A stretch of DNA of 64,000 bases from Sagittula sp. P11 (GCF_002814095.1 NZ_CP021913.1:1116001-1180000); one strand, 5' to 3'; positions 26,157-36,384 are shown, counted from the stretch's first letter. Notes: generated from the sequence alone by a model not told the origin. Numbers and translations: made by a program.

Positions 26157-26981
26157 ATGACACATCTCCTGCGCAAGCCGACCGGGACCTCAGGGCAGGT
26201 CCAGAATGTCACCATCGACAACGCGAAGACCCCGGACAGCCCGGACTGGGGCTATGTCGGTTTCGACCTCTGGCGGCTTGCCCCCGGCGAGACCGCGCAG
26301 GGAGAGACCGGCGAGCTGGAGGTCATCCTCGTCCTCGTCGAAGGCAAGGCAGAGGTGACGGGCGCGGGCGTGTCCTTCGGAGAACTGGGCGACCGGATGA
26401 GCGTCTTCGACCGCACGCCGCCGCACGCGGTCTACGTCCCGAAGGGCGCCGCTTGGGAGGCCGTGGCCACCACCGACTGCACCGTCGCGGTCTGCTCCGC
26501 ACCAGCCACGGGCGACTATCCGGCGGCGCAGATCAGCCCGGAGGGCGTCGACATCGTGACCCGCGGCAAGGGCGCCAACACGCGCTACATCCACCCCATC
26601 GCGATGGAAGAGCGTGACGTCGCCTCCTCCCTTCTTGTGACGGAGGTCTTCACGCCCGCGGGCAACTGGTCCTCCTACCCGCCGCACCGCCATGACGAGG
26701 ACAACTTCCCCGACATGACCTACCTGGAAGAGACGTACTATCACCGCCTGAACCCGGCGCAGGGCTACGGTCACCAGCGGGTGTTCACCGAGGATGGCAC
26801 GCTCGATGTGACCATGTCGGTCTCCGATCACGACGTGGTGCTGGTGCCGAAGGGCCACCACCCCTGCGGTGCGCCCTATGGATACGAGATGTATTATCTC
26901 AACGTCATGGCCGGTCCGATGCGCAAGTGGCGGTTCAAGAACCACCCTGACCACGACTGGATCGCACAGCGCGACGCCTGA
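26157..26981 (+). CDS. iolB: 5-deoxy-glucuronate isomerase
   Basis: A 274-residue cupin-fold enzyme that converts 5-deoxyglucuronate to 2-deoxy-5-keto-gluconate, the IolC substrate. Two cupin repeats are seen. The metal-binding part is clear in the second: SSYPPHRHDEDNFPDMTYLEE, then a later HHPCGAPYGYEMYYLNVMAG near the C-terminus, a strong family signature. Start ATG 26157 has GGAAAGGA upstream. It is the last gene of the inositol unit and converges with the FAD oxidase. A REP-like hairpin precedes it. Confidence 0.92.
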   Translation: MTHLLRKPTGTSGQVQNVTIDNAKTPDSPDWGYVGFDLWRLAPGETAQGETGELEVILVLVEGKAEVTGAGVSFGELGDRMSVFDRTPPHAVYVPKGAAWEAVATTDCTVAVCSAPATGDYPAAQISPEGVDIVTRGKGANTRYIHPIAMEERDVASSLLVTEVFTPAGNWSSYPPHRHDEDNFPDMTYLEETYYHRLNPAQGYGHQRVFTEDGTLDVTMSVSDHDVVLVPKGHHPCGAPYGYEMYYLNVMAGPMRKWRFKNHPDHDWIAQRDA

Positions 26982-27055
26982 TTACGCTTCCTGCGCGCCG
27001 GGGAACGCCGGCCTGCGTCCTCCGATCCTGAGTGCCCGACGCCGACCCCGATGCC

Positions 27056-28447
27056 TCAGGCCGGAGGCAGCAGTTTCCCCGGGTTCAGGATGCCCTTCGG
27101 GTCGAGCGCCGTCTTGATCGCGCGCATCATGTCCAGCGCGACCGGATCCTTGCGGCGCGCCATGCTGCCCAGCTTCGACCGGCCGATGCCATGCTCGGCC
27201 GAGAAGGTGCCGCCCAGCGTGCGGACAAGACCCTCCACTGTCTCCATCACCGGCGTGACCAGGGTCGCATCGGTCACCCTCACCGCGTAGTGCACGTTGC
27301 CGTCGCCCAGGTGCGCCACGACCATGGCGTCGGCCTTGGGGTCTACCGTGGCGACGCGCTCTTCGGCCTGCTCAAGGAAGGTCTGCACCTTGTCCAGGGG
27401 CACCGCCACGTCGTTGACCACGCAGGGTTTCCTGGCCAGGGACAGCTCCGCCGCCGCCTCCCGCCTTGCCCAGAAGGCGGCGCGCTGCGCCTCGCTCGTG
27501 GCTACTGCGGCGTCGATTACCAGCCCCTCTTCGAACAGCGTGCCCAAGGCGTCTTCCAGCAGGCCCGACAACGGTACGCTGCCGTCCGGGCCGGGGGCCG
27601 CATCGCGCGGGGCGGTGGCGCCCAGTTCGACGAGGATGTTCACCGCGTGCGGTTCCGCGAAAGTCGCCTGTGCCTCCGGGCGCAGCGCAGCGTACGCGTC
27701 CATGTAGGCGCGCGGCATGAACTCGAAGGCCTCGACCGCGCCGCCGGTGATGTCCTGCAGCCGGTTCAGCAGGGTCAGGGCCGCATCGACCGACTGCGCC
27801 GCCACCATCGTCGTGGCAAAGGCGCGGGGCTGCGGGACCAGCTTGACCACGGCCCGGGTGATGATGCCGAGTGTCCCTTCGGAGCCGATCAGCAGGTGCC
27901 GCAGATCGTAGCCCGTGTTGTTCTTGTGTAGCTCCGACATGAGGTCGACGACGCGACCGTCCGCCAGCACCGCCTCCAGCCCCAGGACGAGGTCGCGCGT
28001 GTTGCCGTACCGCAGGACGTTAGACCCGCCCGCGTTCGTTGCCAGCAACCCGCCCAGCCGGGCAGAGCCCTTCGCGCCGAAGGTCATCGGGAAGGCCAGC
28101 CCGTGCGCCGCCGCCGCCGCGTGCAGGTCCGACAGGATCACCCCGGCCCCGACCCGCGCGAGACGCGCCTCGGGCCGGATCTCCTCGATCGCGTCCAGCC
28201 GGTCGAGCGAGAGCATGATGGCGCCCTCCCCCTCCGTCCCGCCGGACAGCCCCGTGTGGCCGGAAACCGGGACCACGGGCGTCCCGCTGTCATGTGCCAG
28301 ACGCATCACCGCCGACACCTCCGCCGTGTCGCGCGGGCGGGCCACGCATAGCGGCGTCCATCGGTATTGCCCCGTCCAGTCCTGCGACCAGGGCGCCATG
28401 TCGGCTCCGGTCAGGACCTCCGTCACGCCACGCAGCGCGTCGATCAT
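27056..28447 (-). CDS. FAD-linked oxidase, D-lactate/glycolate dehydrogenase type
   Basis: A 463-residue flavoprotein of the FAD_binding_4 / FAD-oxidase_C class (GlcD, D-lactate and 2-hydroxyglutarate dehydrogenases). The FAD-binding part shows TPVVPVSGHTGLSGG and GLLATNAGGSNVLRYGNTRD; the C-terminal part has VVAHLGDGNVHYAV and the ending SAEHGIGRSKLG. Start ATG 28447 overlaps the stop of the DUF4198 gene by 4 bases (ATGA); 14 further upstream codons are possible but unlikely. It probably feeds electrons from a D-2-hydroxy acid into the respiratory chain; the substrate is unresolved. Confidence 0.85.
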   Translation of the reverse strand: MIDALRGVTEVLTGADMAPWSQDWTGQYRWTPLCVARPRDTAEVSAVMRLAHDSGTPVVPVSGHTGLSGGTEGEGAIMLSLDRLDAIEEIRPEARLARVGAGVILSDLHAAAAAHGLAFPMTFGAKGSARLGGLLATNAGGSNVLRYGNTRDLVLGLEAVLADGRVVDLMSELHKNNTGYDLRHLLIGSEGTLGIITRAVVKLVPQPRAFATTMVAAQSVDAALTLLNRLQDITGGAVEAFEFMPRAYMDAYAALRPEAQATFAEPHAVNILVELGATAPRDAAPGPDGSVPLSGLLEDALGTLFEEGLVIDAAVATSEAQRAAFWARREAAAELSLARKPCVVNDVAVPLDKVQTFLEQAEERVATVDPKADAMVVAHLGDGNVHYAVRVTDATLVTPVMETVEGLVRTLGGTFSAEHGIGRSKLGSMARRKDPVALDMMRAIKTALDPKGILNPGKLLPPA

Positions 28448-29238
28448 TCGGGAACCTTGAAAGTCAGCGAGGCCCAGAGGCTCTCCCAAGCCGGGTCACC
28501 ATTGGCGCCGGGATCGAGCTCTTCCATGACCACGCTGTCGACGAGGTAGAAGTGTCCCGGCGACAGGTCGAGCATTGCCCGCCCTTCTGCATCGGTCCGG
28601 TAGAGCCGGATGTCCAGCGTGCCATCCGGCGCGCGGTCGAACAGTTCGACCTGCACGTCGGCCCTCGGTTCATCCTTGTAGAAGACGCGCACCGGAAAGC
28701 CTTCGGACAGGTCGTCGGTGAAGGGGTTCGCCTCCGCCACGATCTCCGTCAGCAGACCGGCCTGCATGTCCTGCCCCTCTCCGTCGCCGACCGCGATCAG
28801 GCTCTTGGCGTGGCGGGAGTAGCGTTCACGCACCGCCTCGGGGTCGAGACCGCGTTCGATGTGCCGCGCGCAGGCCCATTCGATGTCCTTGTGCGCGCAG
28901 AACCGTTCGAAGGTGGCGAAGTCCTTGTAGGTCAGCGTGTAGTCGCGCGTTACATGCACGACCGTGGCCAGCCCTTCGCCGGGCACGGCCATGTTGAGTG
29001 CGGGCTTGTCCCCGGCGCGGCCCTCGACCCGGAGGACCTCGCCGTCGATCAGGATCTCGAACCGGGTGAAGTTGGGCGGCACGAAGGAGAACGAGGCGCC
29101 CTCCAGCTTGTCGCCGACATAGAGGTCCGCGACAAGCGGCGCGCCCTCGGCCACCGCGCCGTCGACCGGTTCGATCCAGAATTCATGGGCGCTCGCGGGC
29201 AGAGCCGCCGTGCAGAGCGCCAGAAGCAGACGTTTCAT
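28444..29238 (-). CDS. DUF4198 exported protein
   Basis: A 264-residue exported protein with a signal peptide (MKRLLLALCTAALPASA, residues 1-17) followed at once by HEFWIEP, the hallmark opening of DUF4198, which is often linked to metal uptake outside the cytoplasm. The C-terminal part (GFPVRVFYKDEPRADVQVEL onward) resembles an Ig-like fold. AGGAGGA precedes the start. It lies between an SRPBCC gene and the FAD oxidase in a minus-strand unit and overlaps the latter by 4 bases. The His just after the cleavage site may bind metal; role unknown. Confidence 0.75.
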   Translation of the reverse strand: MKRLLLALCTAALPASAHEFWIEPVDGAVAEGAPLVADLYVGDKLEGASFSFVPPNFTRFEILIDGEVLRVEGRAGDKPALNMAVPGEGLATVVHVTRDYTLTYKDFATFERFCAHKDIEWACARHIERGLDPEAVRERYSRHAKSLIAVGDGEGQDMQAGLLTEIVAEANPFTDDLSEGFPVRVFYKDEPRADVQVELFDRAPDGTLDIRLYRTDAEGRAMLDLSPGHFYLVDSVVMEELDPGANGDPAWESLWASLTFKVPE

Positions 29239-29269
29239 TCGATGTCCTCCTGCGCTGGCGACCTAGCGT

Positions 29270-29737
29270 TCAGCCCGTCGCCTGCAAGCGGCGTTCAAGC
29301 TCTCGTGCGAGATCGTGCATCCGGCCCTGAAACCGCTTTTCCATCCCGCCCTTGGCCAGCTTCAGCGATTGCACCAGCAGACGGGCCGAAAGCGTCGTTG
29401 GCGCCATCTCGACCTCGACGCTGATCCGGGTGCGCGTGCGCGACAGGGCCACCACGTCCATCACCATGACCACCTTCAGCCCGCCGCTGATCGAGGAAAA
29501 GACCATCCGTTCCGGCGGTGTGTATTCCGTCAGGGTGATCTCGGCCTCGCGCTCCTTGCCGCGGAAGGTGAAGACCACGCGCCACGCCATGCCTTCGGTC
29601 GGCGCGCCCCCGCCCCTGATCCGCTGGACGTCGATGCCGCGCCGGAGCGCCTGCCGCTCGACCGTTTCGAGATCGGAGAGCGCCGCGAACACCTTGTCCA
29701 GCGGCGCTTCGATGTCTTCGCGTGCCTTCAACTGCAT
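29270..29737 (-). CDS. SRPBCC-family lipid/ligand-binding protein
   Basis: A 155-residue protein with the START/polyketide-cyclase fold. The opening AREDIEAPLDKVFAALSDLE is typical of SRPBCC proteins, followed by beta-strands (MAWRVVFTFRGKEREAEITL) and a long C-terminal helix (LQSLKLAKGGMEKRFQ pattern). No signal peptide or membrane segment is seen. It lies 31 bases upstream of the DUF4198 gene and 67 bases downstream of nudC on the same strand. These proteins bind hydrophobic ligands or act as chaperones; no specific role can be given. Confidence 0.75.
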   Translation of the reverse strand: MQLKAREDIEAPLDKVFAALSDLETVERQALRRGIDVQRIRGGGAPTEGMAWRVVFTFRGKEREAEITLTEYTPPERMVFSSISGGLKVVMVMDVVALSRTRTRISVEVEMAPTTLSARLLVQSLKLAKGGMEKRFQGRMHDLARELERRLQATG

Positions 29738-29804
29738 GTCGTCCTACCGCCCCTGTCCTGGCCCCATGATCCCGTTGGATGAGGACCACACACATCAGGT
29801 GCCG

Positions 29805-30758
29805 TCAATCCAAACGGTCCGCCAGCCAAGCCCGCAGCATGAAATGGGCAATTGCACCGCGCCTTGCTGGCATCAGGTCGGGCCGCAGACCGGCCGCCGC
29901 ATCGGCAACGTCTTCCCGGCTGACCCAGCGCGCGTCCTCCAGTTCAACCGGATCGAGCACGATTTCCGAAGTCTCGGCCTCGCCATGACAGCCGATCATC
30001 AGGGAGGACGGGAACGCCCAGGGCTGGCTGGCGAGGTAGCGCACCGGCCCCACGCGCACCCCGGACTCTTCGAAGACCTCGCGGCGGACGGCGGCCTCGA
30101 TCGTCTCGCCCGGCTCCACGAACCCGGCGAGGCAGGAATACATCCCCTCGGGCCAGCCGGGCGAACGGCCCAAGAGGCAGCGGTTGCCGCGGGTGATCAG
30201 CATGATGACCACCGGATCGGTGCGCGGGAAATGCGGCGCGTTGCAGGAGGGGCACTGCCTCTGCCATCCCGACTGTCGGATGTCGGACGCGGCACCGCAC
30301 CGCGCGCAGAACCCGTGGCTGTCGTGCCAGCCGTGGATCGCCTTCGCGGTCGCGGCCAGTTCGGCATCGCGCGCCGTGAGCCGCGTCATGATCCGGCGCA
30401 GTTCGGCAAACCGACCTTCGGGGGCCTGCGGATGCTTCTGTTCGCTGGGGTCAACGAAACTGCCGAGCGTCTCCGCCGCCTCCTCGGGCTCCCAGGCCGA
30501 GATGTCGGCGGCCCAGGTCAGGACGCCCTCTTCGCGGCCCAGCAGGATCGGCGCACGCACGGCGTCCTTCAGCACGGGGTGGTCGATGGGCAGACGCAGA
30601 AGGGTGAGGTCGCGGTCCTCGCCGGCTACCAGCGGCTTGCCGTTCCACAGCACCACCATCTGCCCGCCGTGATCGGCCAGAAGGTCCGTCGTGCCGCGCA
30701 GCTCTGCCGCCCGGTCCAGACCCGATCCGCCGAATGTCACCTGTTCCGCATGACGCAT
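29805..30758 (-). CDS. nudC: NAD+ diphosphatase / NADH pyrophosphatase
   Basis: A 317-residue Nudix enzyme that cleaves NAD(H), and NAD caps on RNA in well-studied members, to the mononucleotides. The zinc ribbon uses Cys151, Cys154, Cys169 and Cys172. The Nudix box begins at Gly212 (GFVEPGETIEAA) and ends REVFEESGV at 234. The family-specific SQPWAFPSS follows at 244-252. GAGAGGA precedes the start. It is the first gene of a minus-strand group and diverges from cpdB. Confidence 0.92.
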   Translation of the reverse strand: MRHAEQVTFGGSGLDRAAELRGTTDLLADHGGQMVVLWNGKPLVAGEDRDLTLLRLPIDHPVLKDAVRAPILLGREEGVLTWAADISAWEPEEAAETLGSFVDPSEQKHPQAPEGRFAELRRIMTRLTARDAELAATAKAIHGWHDSHGFCARCGAASDIRQSGWQRQCPSCNAPHFPRTDPVVIMLITRGNRCLLGRSPGWPEGMYSCLAGFVEPGETIEAAVRREVFEESGVRVGPVRYLASQPWAFPSSLMIGCHGEAETSEIVLDPVELEDARWVSREDVADAAAGLRPDLMPARRGAIAHFMLRAWLADRLD

Positions 30759-30927
30759 GTGCCGTCCTCTCCCTGCCCTGCCCCTTCATGCACAGCGACA
30801 CGCAAAGATGCAATTGATCGGCGACGACCTGCCATGCCGTTGCGGAAGGCGAAAAAACTGTCACACCGCCGTGCCTTTTCCGTGCAACCTGAGCGCAGAA
30901 AAAACCTGAGAACCAATGGGGGAACGT

Positions 30928-32907
30928 ATGATGTATCAACAGAAACCGAAGTTCAGCCGCCGCCAGTTCCTTGCGGGCACCACCGCCGGGGCGGCCCTGA
31001 TCGTCCTGCACCCGTATTCCGCCAACGCCGCCGCCAACCAGGCGCACCTGCGGATCATGGAGACCACCGACCTGCACGTGCACGTCTGGCCCTACGACTA
31101 TTACGCCGACAAGCCAGTCGACACCGTGGGCGTGGCCCGCACCGCCTCGATCATCGACGAGATCCGGGCCGAGGCAACCAACGCGCTGCTGGTGGACAAC
31201 GGCGACTTCCTGCAGGGCAACCCGATGGGCGACTACATCGCCTACGAGCGGGGCATGAAGGAAGGCGACATGCACCCGGTCATCACCGCGATGAACACGC
31301 TGGGCTATGACGCCGCCACCATCGGCAACCACGAATTCAACTACGGTCTCGACTTCCTGGCGAAATCCACCGCCGGGGCAGAGTTCCCGGTCGTGCTTGC
31401 CAACATCGCCAAGACCCAGGGCGCCAACCCGCGCGAGGACGAGACGCTCTACAAGCCCTACGTGATCCTCGACCGCGAGGTTACGGACGGCGCGGGCACG
31501 GCGCATCCCATCCGGATCGGCATCATCGGCTTCACCCCGCCGCAGGTCATGAACTGGGACCGCAAGCACCTCGAAGGCAACGTCACCGCCCGCGACATCG
31601 TCGAGACCGCCGAGGCCTACGTGCCCGAGATCCGCGAACAGGGCGCCGACATCGTGATCGCGCTGTCGCACTCCGGCATCGGCTCCGCCGACCACGAGGA
31701 CGGGATGGAGAACGCTTCCGTCCCGCTGGCAGCGGTCGAGGGGATCGACGCGCTGGTGACCGGGCACTCGCACCTCGTCTTCCCGTCTCCGACCTACGAA
31801 GGCTTTGCCGCGGTCGATGCCGAGAACGGTCTGCTTCACGGCAAGCCCGCCGTCATGGGCGGCTTCTGGGGCTCGCACCTGGGGCTGATCGACCTTCTGC
31901 TGGAACGGGACGGCAACACCTGGCGCGTGGTCTCTGCCACGACAGAGGCGCGCCCGATCTCCCAGCGCAACGAGGACCGCTCCATCACGCCGCTGGTCGA
32001 AAGCCACCAGCCGGTTCTGGACGCCACCGAACAGGAGCACGAGGAAACGCTGGCCTATGTGCGCCGCGCCGTGGGCAAGACCTCTGCCCCGCTGCATTCG
32101 TACTTTGCCCTGGTGGCCGACGACCCGTCCGTGCAGATCGTCTCCATCGCGCAGCAATGGTACATCGAGCAGATGCTTGAAGGCACCGAATACGAGGACC
32201 TGCCGGTCCTCTCCGCCGCAGCGCCGTTCAAGGCGGGGGGCCGTGGCGGTCCGGAATACTACACCGACGTGCCGGTGGGCGACGTGGCAATCAAGAACGT
32301 CTCCGACCTCTACCTCTATCCCAACACCGTGCGCGCGGTGAAGGTGACGGGCGCGCAGGTGAAGGACTGGCTCGAACGCTCTGCGGGCATGTTCAACCAG
32401 GTGGAGCCGGGCGCGACAGACGCCGTGCTTCTGAACCCCGAGTTCCCGTCCTACAACTTCGACGTCATCGACGGGGTGACCTACCAGATCGACCTGTCGC
32501 AGCCGTCGAAGTTCGACCGCGAGGGCAACGTGGTCAACGAAGGTGCCAACCGCATCGTCGACCTGATGTACGAAGGCAAGCCCGTGACCGACGACATGGA
32601 ATTCGTCATCGCGACCAACAACTACCGCGCCTCCGGCGGCGGCAGCTTCCCGGGCGCGAAGGGCGACACCATCATCTTCGAGGCGCCCGACACCAACCGC
32701 GACGTCATCGTCCGCTACATCGTCGAACAGGGCACCATCGACCCGAAGGCCGACGACAACTGGTCCTTCAAGCCGCTGGAGAACACCACCGTCCTGTTCG
32801 AGACCGGCCCCAAGGCGCGCGACCTGCTGTCGGACGTCGACGGCGCGAAGATCGAGGATGCAGGCGACGGCGAGAACGGCTTCGCCCTGTTCCGCATCAC
32901 GCTCTGA
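30928..32907 (+). CDS. cpdB: Tat-exported 2',3'-cyclic-nucleotide phosphodiesterase/3'-nucleotidase
   Basis: A 659-residue bifunctional periplasmic nucleotidase. A twin-arginine signal reads [19 protein letters not shown]. The metallophosphatase domain has [19 protein letters not shown] (CpdB-specific), [30 protein letters not shown] and [10 protein letters not shown]. The C-terminal 5'-nucleotidase domain has [20 protein letters not shown] and [14 protein letters not shown]. Start is set at ATG 30928; ATG 30931 or 30916 are alternatives, with GGGGGA best placed for 30928/30931. It would release nucleosides from RNA breakdown products outside the cytoplasm, which fits the nucleoside-salvage operon later in the window. 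Confidence 0.88.
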   Translation: MMYQQKPKFSRRQFLAGTTAGAALIVLHPYSANAAANQAHLRIMETTDLHVHVWPYDYYADKPVDTVGVARTASIIDEIRAEATNALLVDNGDFLQGNPMGDYIAYERGMKEGDMHPVITAMNTLGYDAATIGNHEFNYGLDFLAKSTAGAEFPVVLANIAKTQGANPREDETLYKPYVILDREVTDGAGTAHPIRIGIIGFTPPQVMNWDRKHLEGNVTARDIVETAEAYVPEIREQGADIVIALSHSGIGSADHEDGMENASVPLAAVEGIDALVTGHSHLVFPSPTYEGFAAVDAENGLLHGKPAVMGGFWGSHLGLIDLLLERDGNTWRVVSATTEARPISQRNEDRSITPLVESHQPVLDATEQEHEETLAYVRRAVGKTSAPLHSYFALVADDPSVQIVSIAQQWYIEQMLEGTEYEDLPVLSAAAPFKAGGRGGPEYYTDVPVGDVAIKNVSDLYLYPNTVRAVKVTGAQVKDWLERSAGMFNQVEPGATDAVLLNPEFPSYNFDVIDGVTYQIDLSQPSKFDREGNVVNEGANRIVDLMYEGKPVTDDMEFVIATNNYRASGGGSFPGAKGDTIIFEAPDTNRDVIVRYIVEQGTIDPKADDNWSFKPLENTTVLFETGPKARDLLSDVDGAKIEDAGDGENGFALFRITL

Positions 32908-33031
32908 CCCGGCGGCGGCGCGTTGCCGGTCGGCGCGCCCCGCGACCAAAGTCGCGCATCCGGTATTCGACCGGTGCCCGGCATCCATGCTATGCTGCCC
33001 TCCGGAGGAGACATGACCGGAGGGTGGCTGG

Positions 33032-34054
33032 ATGCTGGAGGAGGCACTCTTGCTCGACGCTTCGGGCGCGCCCGCGCGACATCGGGGGCGTACCCGTTCG
33101 CATGACTGGGACGAGGTGCAGGACTTCTGCCGCACCGTCTACATGCCATATCGAGTGCGGCCGCTGGAACGCGGCGCGCGCCCCGATGCAACCATGCTGT
33201 CGGCACATGCGGGCCGCGTGACGATGACGCGGTTTTCCTACGGCACAGGCATCTTCCTCGACCGCTTCGACCCCGAAGCGGGCAACATCATCGTCCTCAA
33301 CACGCTGCGCGGGGCGCTGTCCCACCTGACCTCTGGTGCGCCCGCCTCCACCGGCGCCGGTGAGAGCTTTGTCGTCGACTGTTCGCGTGCCGACTACTGG
33401 CTGGAGGGCGACAGCGACCACATGCAGTTCAACCTGACCATCCCCCACGCGGTGATGGAGGAAACCGCCCGGCGCTGGTTCGGCTTCGTCCCGGACGACC
33501 GGCTCTGGACCTGCCGGACGAAGTTCGGGGGGCCGGGCTCTCCTTGGCTCGCGTTGCTGGACTACGCCGCGCGCACCATGGCCGGTCCCGGTCCGATGCC
33601 CGCAGACGGCCCGTTGGCCCGCCACCTCGAAGAGATCATCTGCATCGAACTCCTGCGCCGCTGGGCTGCCGCCGCCGGTATCCGACTGGAGGACGGCGCG
33701 CGCACCGCGGCCCCCGGCTATGTCCGCCGCGCCGAGGAGATCCTGGAGGCCGAGGCACGCGACGCCCCGGTGATCGGGGATGTGGCCCGCCGTGTCGGGG
33801 TCTCGGCACGCACGTTGTCCGGCGGGTTCCAGCGGTTCCGGGGCGTGTCGCCGCGCGAATTCCTGGCCGGGCGCAGGCTCGATGGATTACGGGCCGAACT
33901 GGAAAGCGCGGAGGCGGATCGCTCCGTCTCGGACATCGCGTCCGACTGGGGCTTCGTGAACCTCGGCGCGCTGGCCGGGCGTTATCGCGAACGCTTTGGC
34001 GAGCTGCCGTCGCACACCCGCGCGCGCGCCATCACTGGCCGCAAGCCGGACTGA
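33032..34054 (+). CDS. AraC-family transcriptional regulator
   Basis: A 340-residue activator-type regulator. The N-terminal ligand/dimer region (about 60-160, with [17 protein letters not shown] and a later [15 protein letters not shown]) resembles the AraC-binding-like domain. The C-terminal double helix-turn-helix (about 240-330) shows [35 protein letters not shown] and [20 protein letters not shown] followed by YRERFG. GGAGG precedes ATG 33032. It lies just before an esterase gene on the same strand (101 bases) and probably controls it or the monooxygenase cluster. Confidence 0.82.
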   Translation: MLEEALLLDASGAPARHRGRTRSHDWDEVQDFCRTVYMPYRVRPLERGARPDATMLSAHAGRVTMTRFSYGTGIFLDRFDPEAGNIIVLNTLRGALSHLTSGAPASTGAGESFVVDCSRADYWLEGDSDHMQFNLTIPHAVMEETARRWFGFVPDDRLWTCRTKFGGPGSPWLALLDYAARTMAGPGPMPADGPLARHLEEIICIELLRRWAAAAGIRLEDGARTAAPGYVRRAEEILEAEARDAPVIGDVARRVGVSARTLSGGFQRFRGVSPREFLAGRRLDGLRAELESAEADRSVSDIASDWGFVNLGALAGRYRERFGELPSHTRARAITGRKPD

Positions 34055-34155
34055 ACAACGCTTCCGAAACCGGACACTCCCTGCCGCTCACGGACAGAAA
34101 GCCGCCCGAGGGGGCGGTACGCTTTGGCCATGGGAAAACCCTAAGGGAGGACACT

Positions 34156-35349
34156 ATGAAGGATCTCAAGGCCAATTGCGACGCCGTGCTGTCGCGCGTG
34201 ACAAGCGGTAGCCCCCGCGTGCCGGGCGTGGTCGCCATGGTCACCGACCGCGACGGCGACATCTACGCCGGCAGCGCGGGCGACAGGCGTCTGGGCGACG
34301 GGGAGATGAGCCTCGACACGGTGTTTGCCATCTTCTCGACCACCAAGGCGATTGCCGGGACGACCGCCCTGCAATGCGTCGAAGAGGGGCTGCTGGACCT
34401 CGACGCGCCGGCCAAGACCTATGCCCCGGCCATCGGAAACCTGCAGGTGATCGAGGGGTTCGACGCCGATGGCAGCCCGCGTCTGCGCGCGCCGAAGTCC
34501 GACGTGACCACGCGCCAGCTGATGCTGCACACCGGCGGCTTCGGCTACGACTTCTTCAACGAGACCTACAAGCGCCTGGCCGACGAGCACGAGCAGCCCT
34601 CCGTCGTGTCCGGCACCCGGGCCGCCATCGAGACACCGCTGCTGTTCGATCCGGGCGAAAAGTGGGAATACGGCACGAACATCGACTGGGTGGGCCAAGT
34701 GGTCGAAGGCATCCGGGGCAAGCGCCTTGGCGCGGTCATGGCAGAGCGGGTCTTTGCGCCGCTCGGGATGACCGACATCGCCTTCACCCGCACCGACGAC
34801 ATGAAGGCGCGGACCGCGACGATCCATGCGCGCGGCGAGGACGGCAGCCTGTCGCCCATGGACGGCTTCGCGCTGCCCGACAACCCGGAGGTCGACATGG
34901 GCGGCCACGGTCTGTACGGCACCGTGCCGGAGTACATGAAGTTCATCCGCATGTGGCTGAACGACGGCGCCGGTCCCAACGGACGCGTGCTGAAGCCCGA
35001 GACCGTCGATTGGGCGGTGAAGGGCGCGCTGGTGCCGCCGCAGAAGGTGACCATGTTGCCCGGCGTCATCCCCTCGCTGTCGAACGACGCAGAGTTCTTC
35101 CCGGGTCTCGGCAAGGACTGGTCCTACACCTTCATGGTCAATACCGAGACGGCGCCCACGGGTCGTCCGGCGGGCGCCATCGGCTGGGCCGGGCTGGCCA
35201 ACAGCTTCTTCTGGATCGACCGCGCGGCGGGTGTCGGCGGTTACTGGGCGACCCAGATCCTGCCGTTCGGCGATCCGGTGTCGTTCCCCGGCTATCTGGA
35301 TTTCGAATCCGCCGTCTACCAAGCCATCGCCGCCGCAAAGGCCGCCTGA
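34156..35349 (+). CDS. Beta-lactamase-family serine hydrolase (EstB-like esterase)
   Basis: A 397-residue class C beta-lactamase-fold hydrolase without a signal peptide, so probably a cytoplasmic esterase. The nucleophile motif SxxK is Ser61-Thr-Thr-Lys64 ([10 protein letters not shown]). Tyr172 in WEYGTN is the likely second catalytic residue, and MGGHGLYGT lies at the third conserved site. GGGAGGA precedes ATG 34156. A perfect terminator follows at 35378. Between two AraC genes and near a Baeyer-Villiger monooxygenase, it may hydrolyse the ester or lactone that enzyme makes. Confidence 0.8.
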   Translation: MKDLKANCDAVLSRVTSGSPRVPGVVAMVTDRDGDIYAGSAGDRRLGDGEMSLDTVFAIFSTTKAIAGTTALQCVEEGLLDLDAPAKTYAPAIGNLQVIEGFDADGSPRLRAPKSDVTTRQLMLHTGGFGYDFFNETYKRLADEHEQPSVVSGTRAAIETPLLFDPGEKWEYGTNIDWVGQVVEGIRGKRLGAVMAERVFAPLGMTDIAFTRTDDMKARTATIHARGEDGSLSPMDGFALPDNPEVDMGGHGLYGTVPEYMKFIRMWLNDGAGPNGRVLKPETVDWAVKGALVPPQKVTMLPGVIPSLSNDAEFFPGLGKDWSYTFMVNTETAPTGRPAGAIGWAGLANSFFWIDRAAGVGGYWATQILPFGDPVSFPGYLDFESAVYQAIAAAKAA

Positions 35350-35377
35350 GCGCGCTTTCGGACCGTCCGGAAATGTC

Positions 35378-35410
35378 AGCGGGGGGCGGCGCGTCGCCCC
35401 CCGCTTTTTT
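35378..35410 (+). terminator. Strong rho-independent terminator
   Basis: AGCGGGGGGCG (35378-35388) pairs perfectly with CGCCCCCCGCT (35395-35405) around a 6-base loop, followed by a T tract to 35410. It ends the esterase message; the next AraC gene starts 24 bases later and so needs its own promoter or read-through. Confidence 0.92.
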
Positions 35411-35433
35411 CATGGCCTTTGGGAGGAGGAGCG

Positions 35434-36318
35434 ATGAAAGACCTGATCACTTTCGAAACCCTGCCGAACTGGGTGCCGGGCCGCCTGCTGCTGGCCAGCG
35501 ACGGGCTTGGCTGGAAAAACGTGGCACTCCGGTCCTACCACTACGAGGGACAGGACGTGACCGTGCCCGCGATGCGGGACTTCATGCTTGTCGGCTACAG
35601 GTCAGGAGTAACCCCGATGCAGCGCCGGTTCGACGGGCGCTGGACGAAGGAGACGCTGGGCCCCGGGGCGGTGTCGCTGCTGACCCGCGCGCAACAGGTG
35701 TCGTGGAACTGGGTGGAGCCCATCGACGTGACCCATGTCTACCTGTCCGGCGCACTGGTGGCCGAGGTCGCGAGCGAGGTGCTCGACTGCACCGTGACCG
35801 ACGTCGCGCTGGCCGATATCCTGCGCACCGAGGACCCGGTAATGATACACGCCATGTCCGCAATCGCCGAAGAGGCACAGACGCGGGATCTTGGCGGCGC
35901 CCTCTATGTCGACAGCGTGGCCCGCGGGCTGATCGTCCACCTGTTGCGGCGCTACGCCATGGTACGGACACCGCCGGAGAGTGACGCGGGCGGACTGTCC
36001 CGCACCCAGCAGGCGCGCATCCTCGAATACATCGACGCAGGGCTTTCGCAGTCGCTGGACCTGACCGGCATGGCCGAGGCGCTGTCTCTGACACCATGCC
36101 TCTTTGCCCGCCAGTTCCGCCGCAGCTTCGGCTTGCCACCCTACGCCTTCGTCAAAGCGCGGCGGCTGGAGCGCGCCCGGCATCTGCTGGCCCGCACCAC
36201 CCTGCCGATCAAGGCGGTGGCGGCGGATTGCGGCTTTTCCGACCAGGCGCACCTGACGCGCCTGTTCTCTGCCGCCTACGACGTGACGCCCGCCGTCTTC
36301 CGGCGGCAGGCGTCCTAG
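35434..36318 (+). CDS. AraC-family transcriptional regulator
   Basis: A 294-residue regulator with a C-terminal AraC DNA-binding domain (about 195-292). Visible segments are LDLTGMAEALSLTPCLFARQ, then LPPYAFVKARRLERARHLLA and IKAVAADCGFSDQAHLTRLF, the well-conserved second helix-turn-helix. The N-terminal 180 residues lack a recognised ligand fold. GGAGGAGG precedes ATG 35434. It follows the esterase terminator and converges with the monooxygenase. It may control the ketone-degradation genes together with the AraC gene at 33032; that is inference from proximity. Confidence 0.82.
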   Translation: MKDLITFETLPNWVPGRLLLASDGLGWKNVALRSYHYEGQDVTVPAMRDFMLVGYRSGVTPMQRRFDGRWTKETLGPGAVSLLTRAQQVSWNWVEPIDVTHVYLSGALVAEVASEVLDCTVTDVALADILRTEDPVMIHAMSAIAEEAQTRDLGGALYVDSVARGLIVHLLRRYAMVRTPPESDAGGLSRTQQARILEYIDAGLSQSLDLTGMAEALSLTPCLFARQFRRSFGLPPYAFVKARRLERARHLLARTTLPIKAVAADCGFSDQAHLTRLFSAAYDVTPAVFRRQAS

Positions 36319-36343
36319 TCTGCCAATACGGCCTATGCGGGCT

Positions 36344-36378
36344 CCGGGCAGGGCAAGACTTGCGCCTGCCCTGCCCGG
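36344..36378. terminator. Strong hairpin between convergent genes, no T tract
   Basis: CCGGGCAGGGCA (36344-36355) and TGCCCTGCCCGG (36367-36378) form a perfect 12-base stem with an 11-base loop in the 66-base gap between the AraC gene and the monooxygenase. Neither side has a T run, so it may act as a transcript-end stabiliser or need Rho. Confidence 0.6.
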
Positions 36379-36384
36379 TCGCGC

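Noticed and set aside
30858-30868. CTGTCAC-type half site before cpdB, possibly a Pho box
   Set aside because: Only one half-site; a Pho box needs a direct repeat at 11-base spacing, which I do not see.
30451-33135. Long minus-strand open frame opposite cpdB, and similar long frames opposite other genes
   Set aside because: Same GC-bias effect; cpdB and nudC have all catalytic motifs in their own frames.
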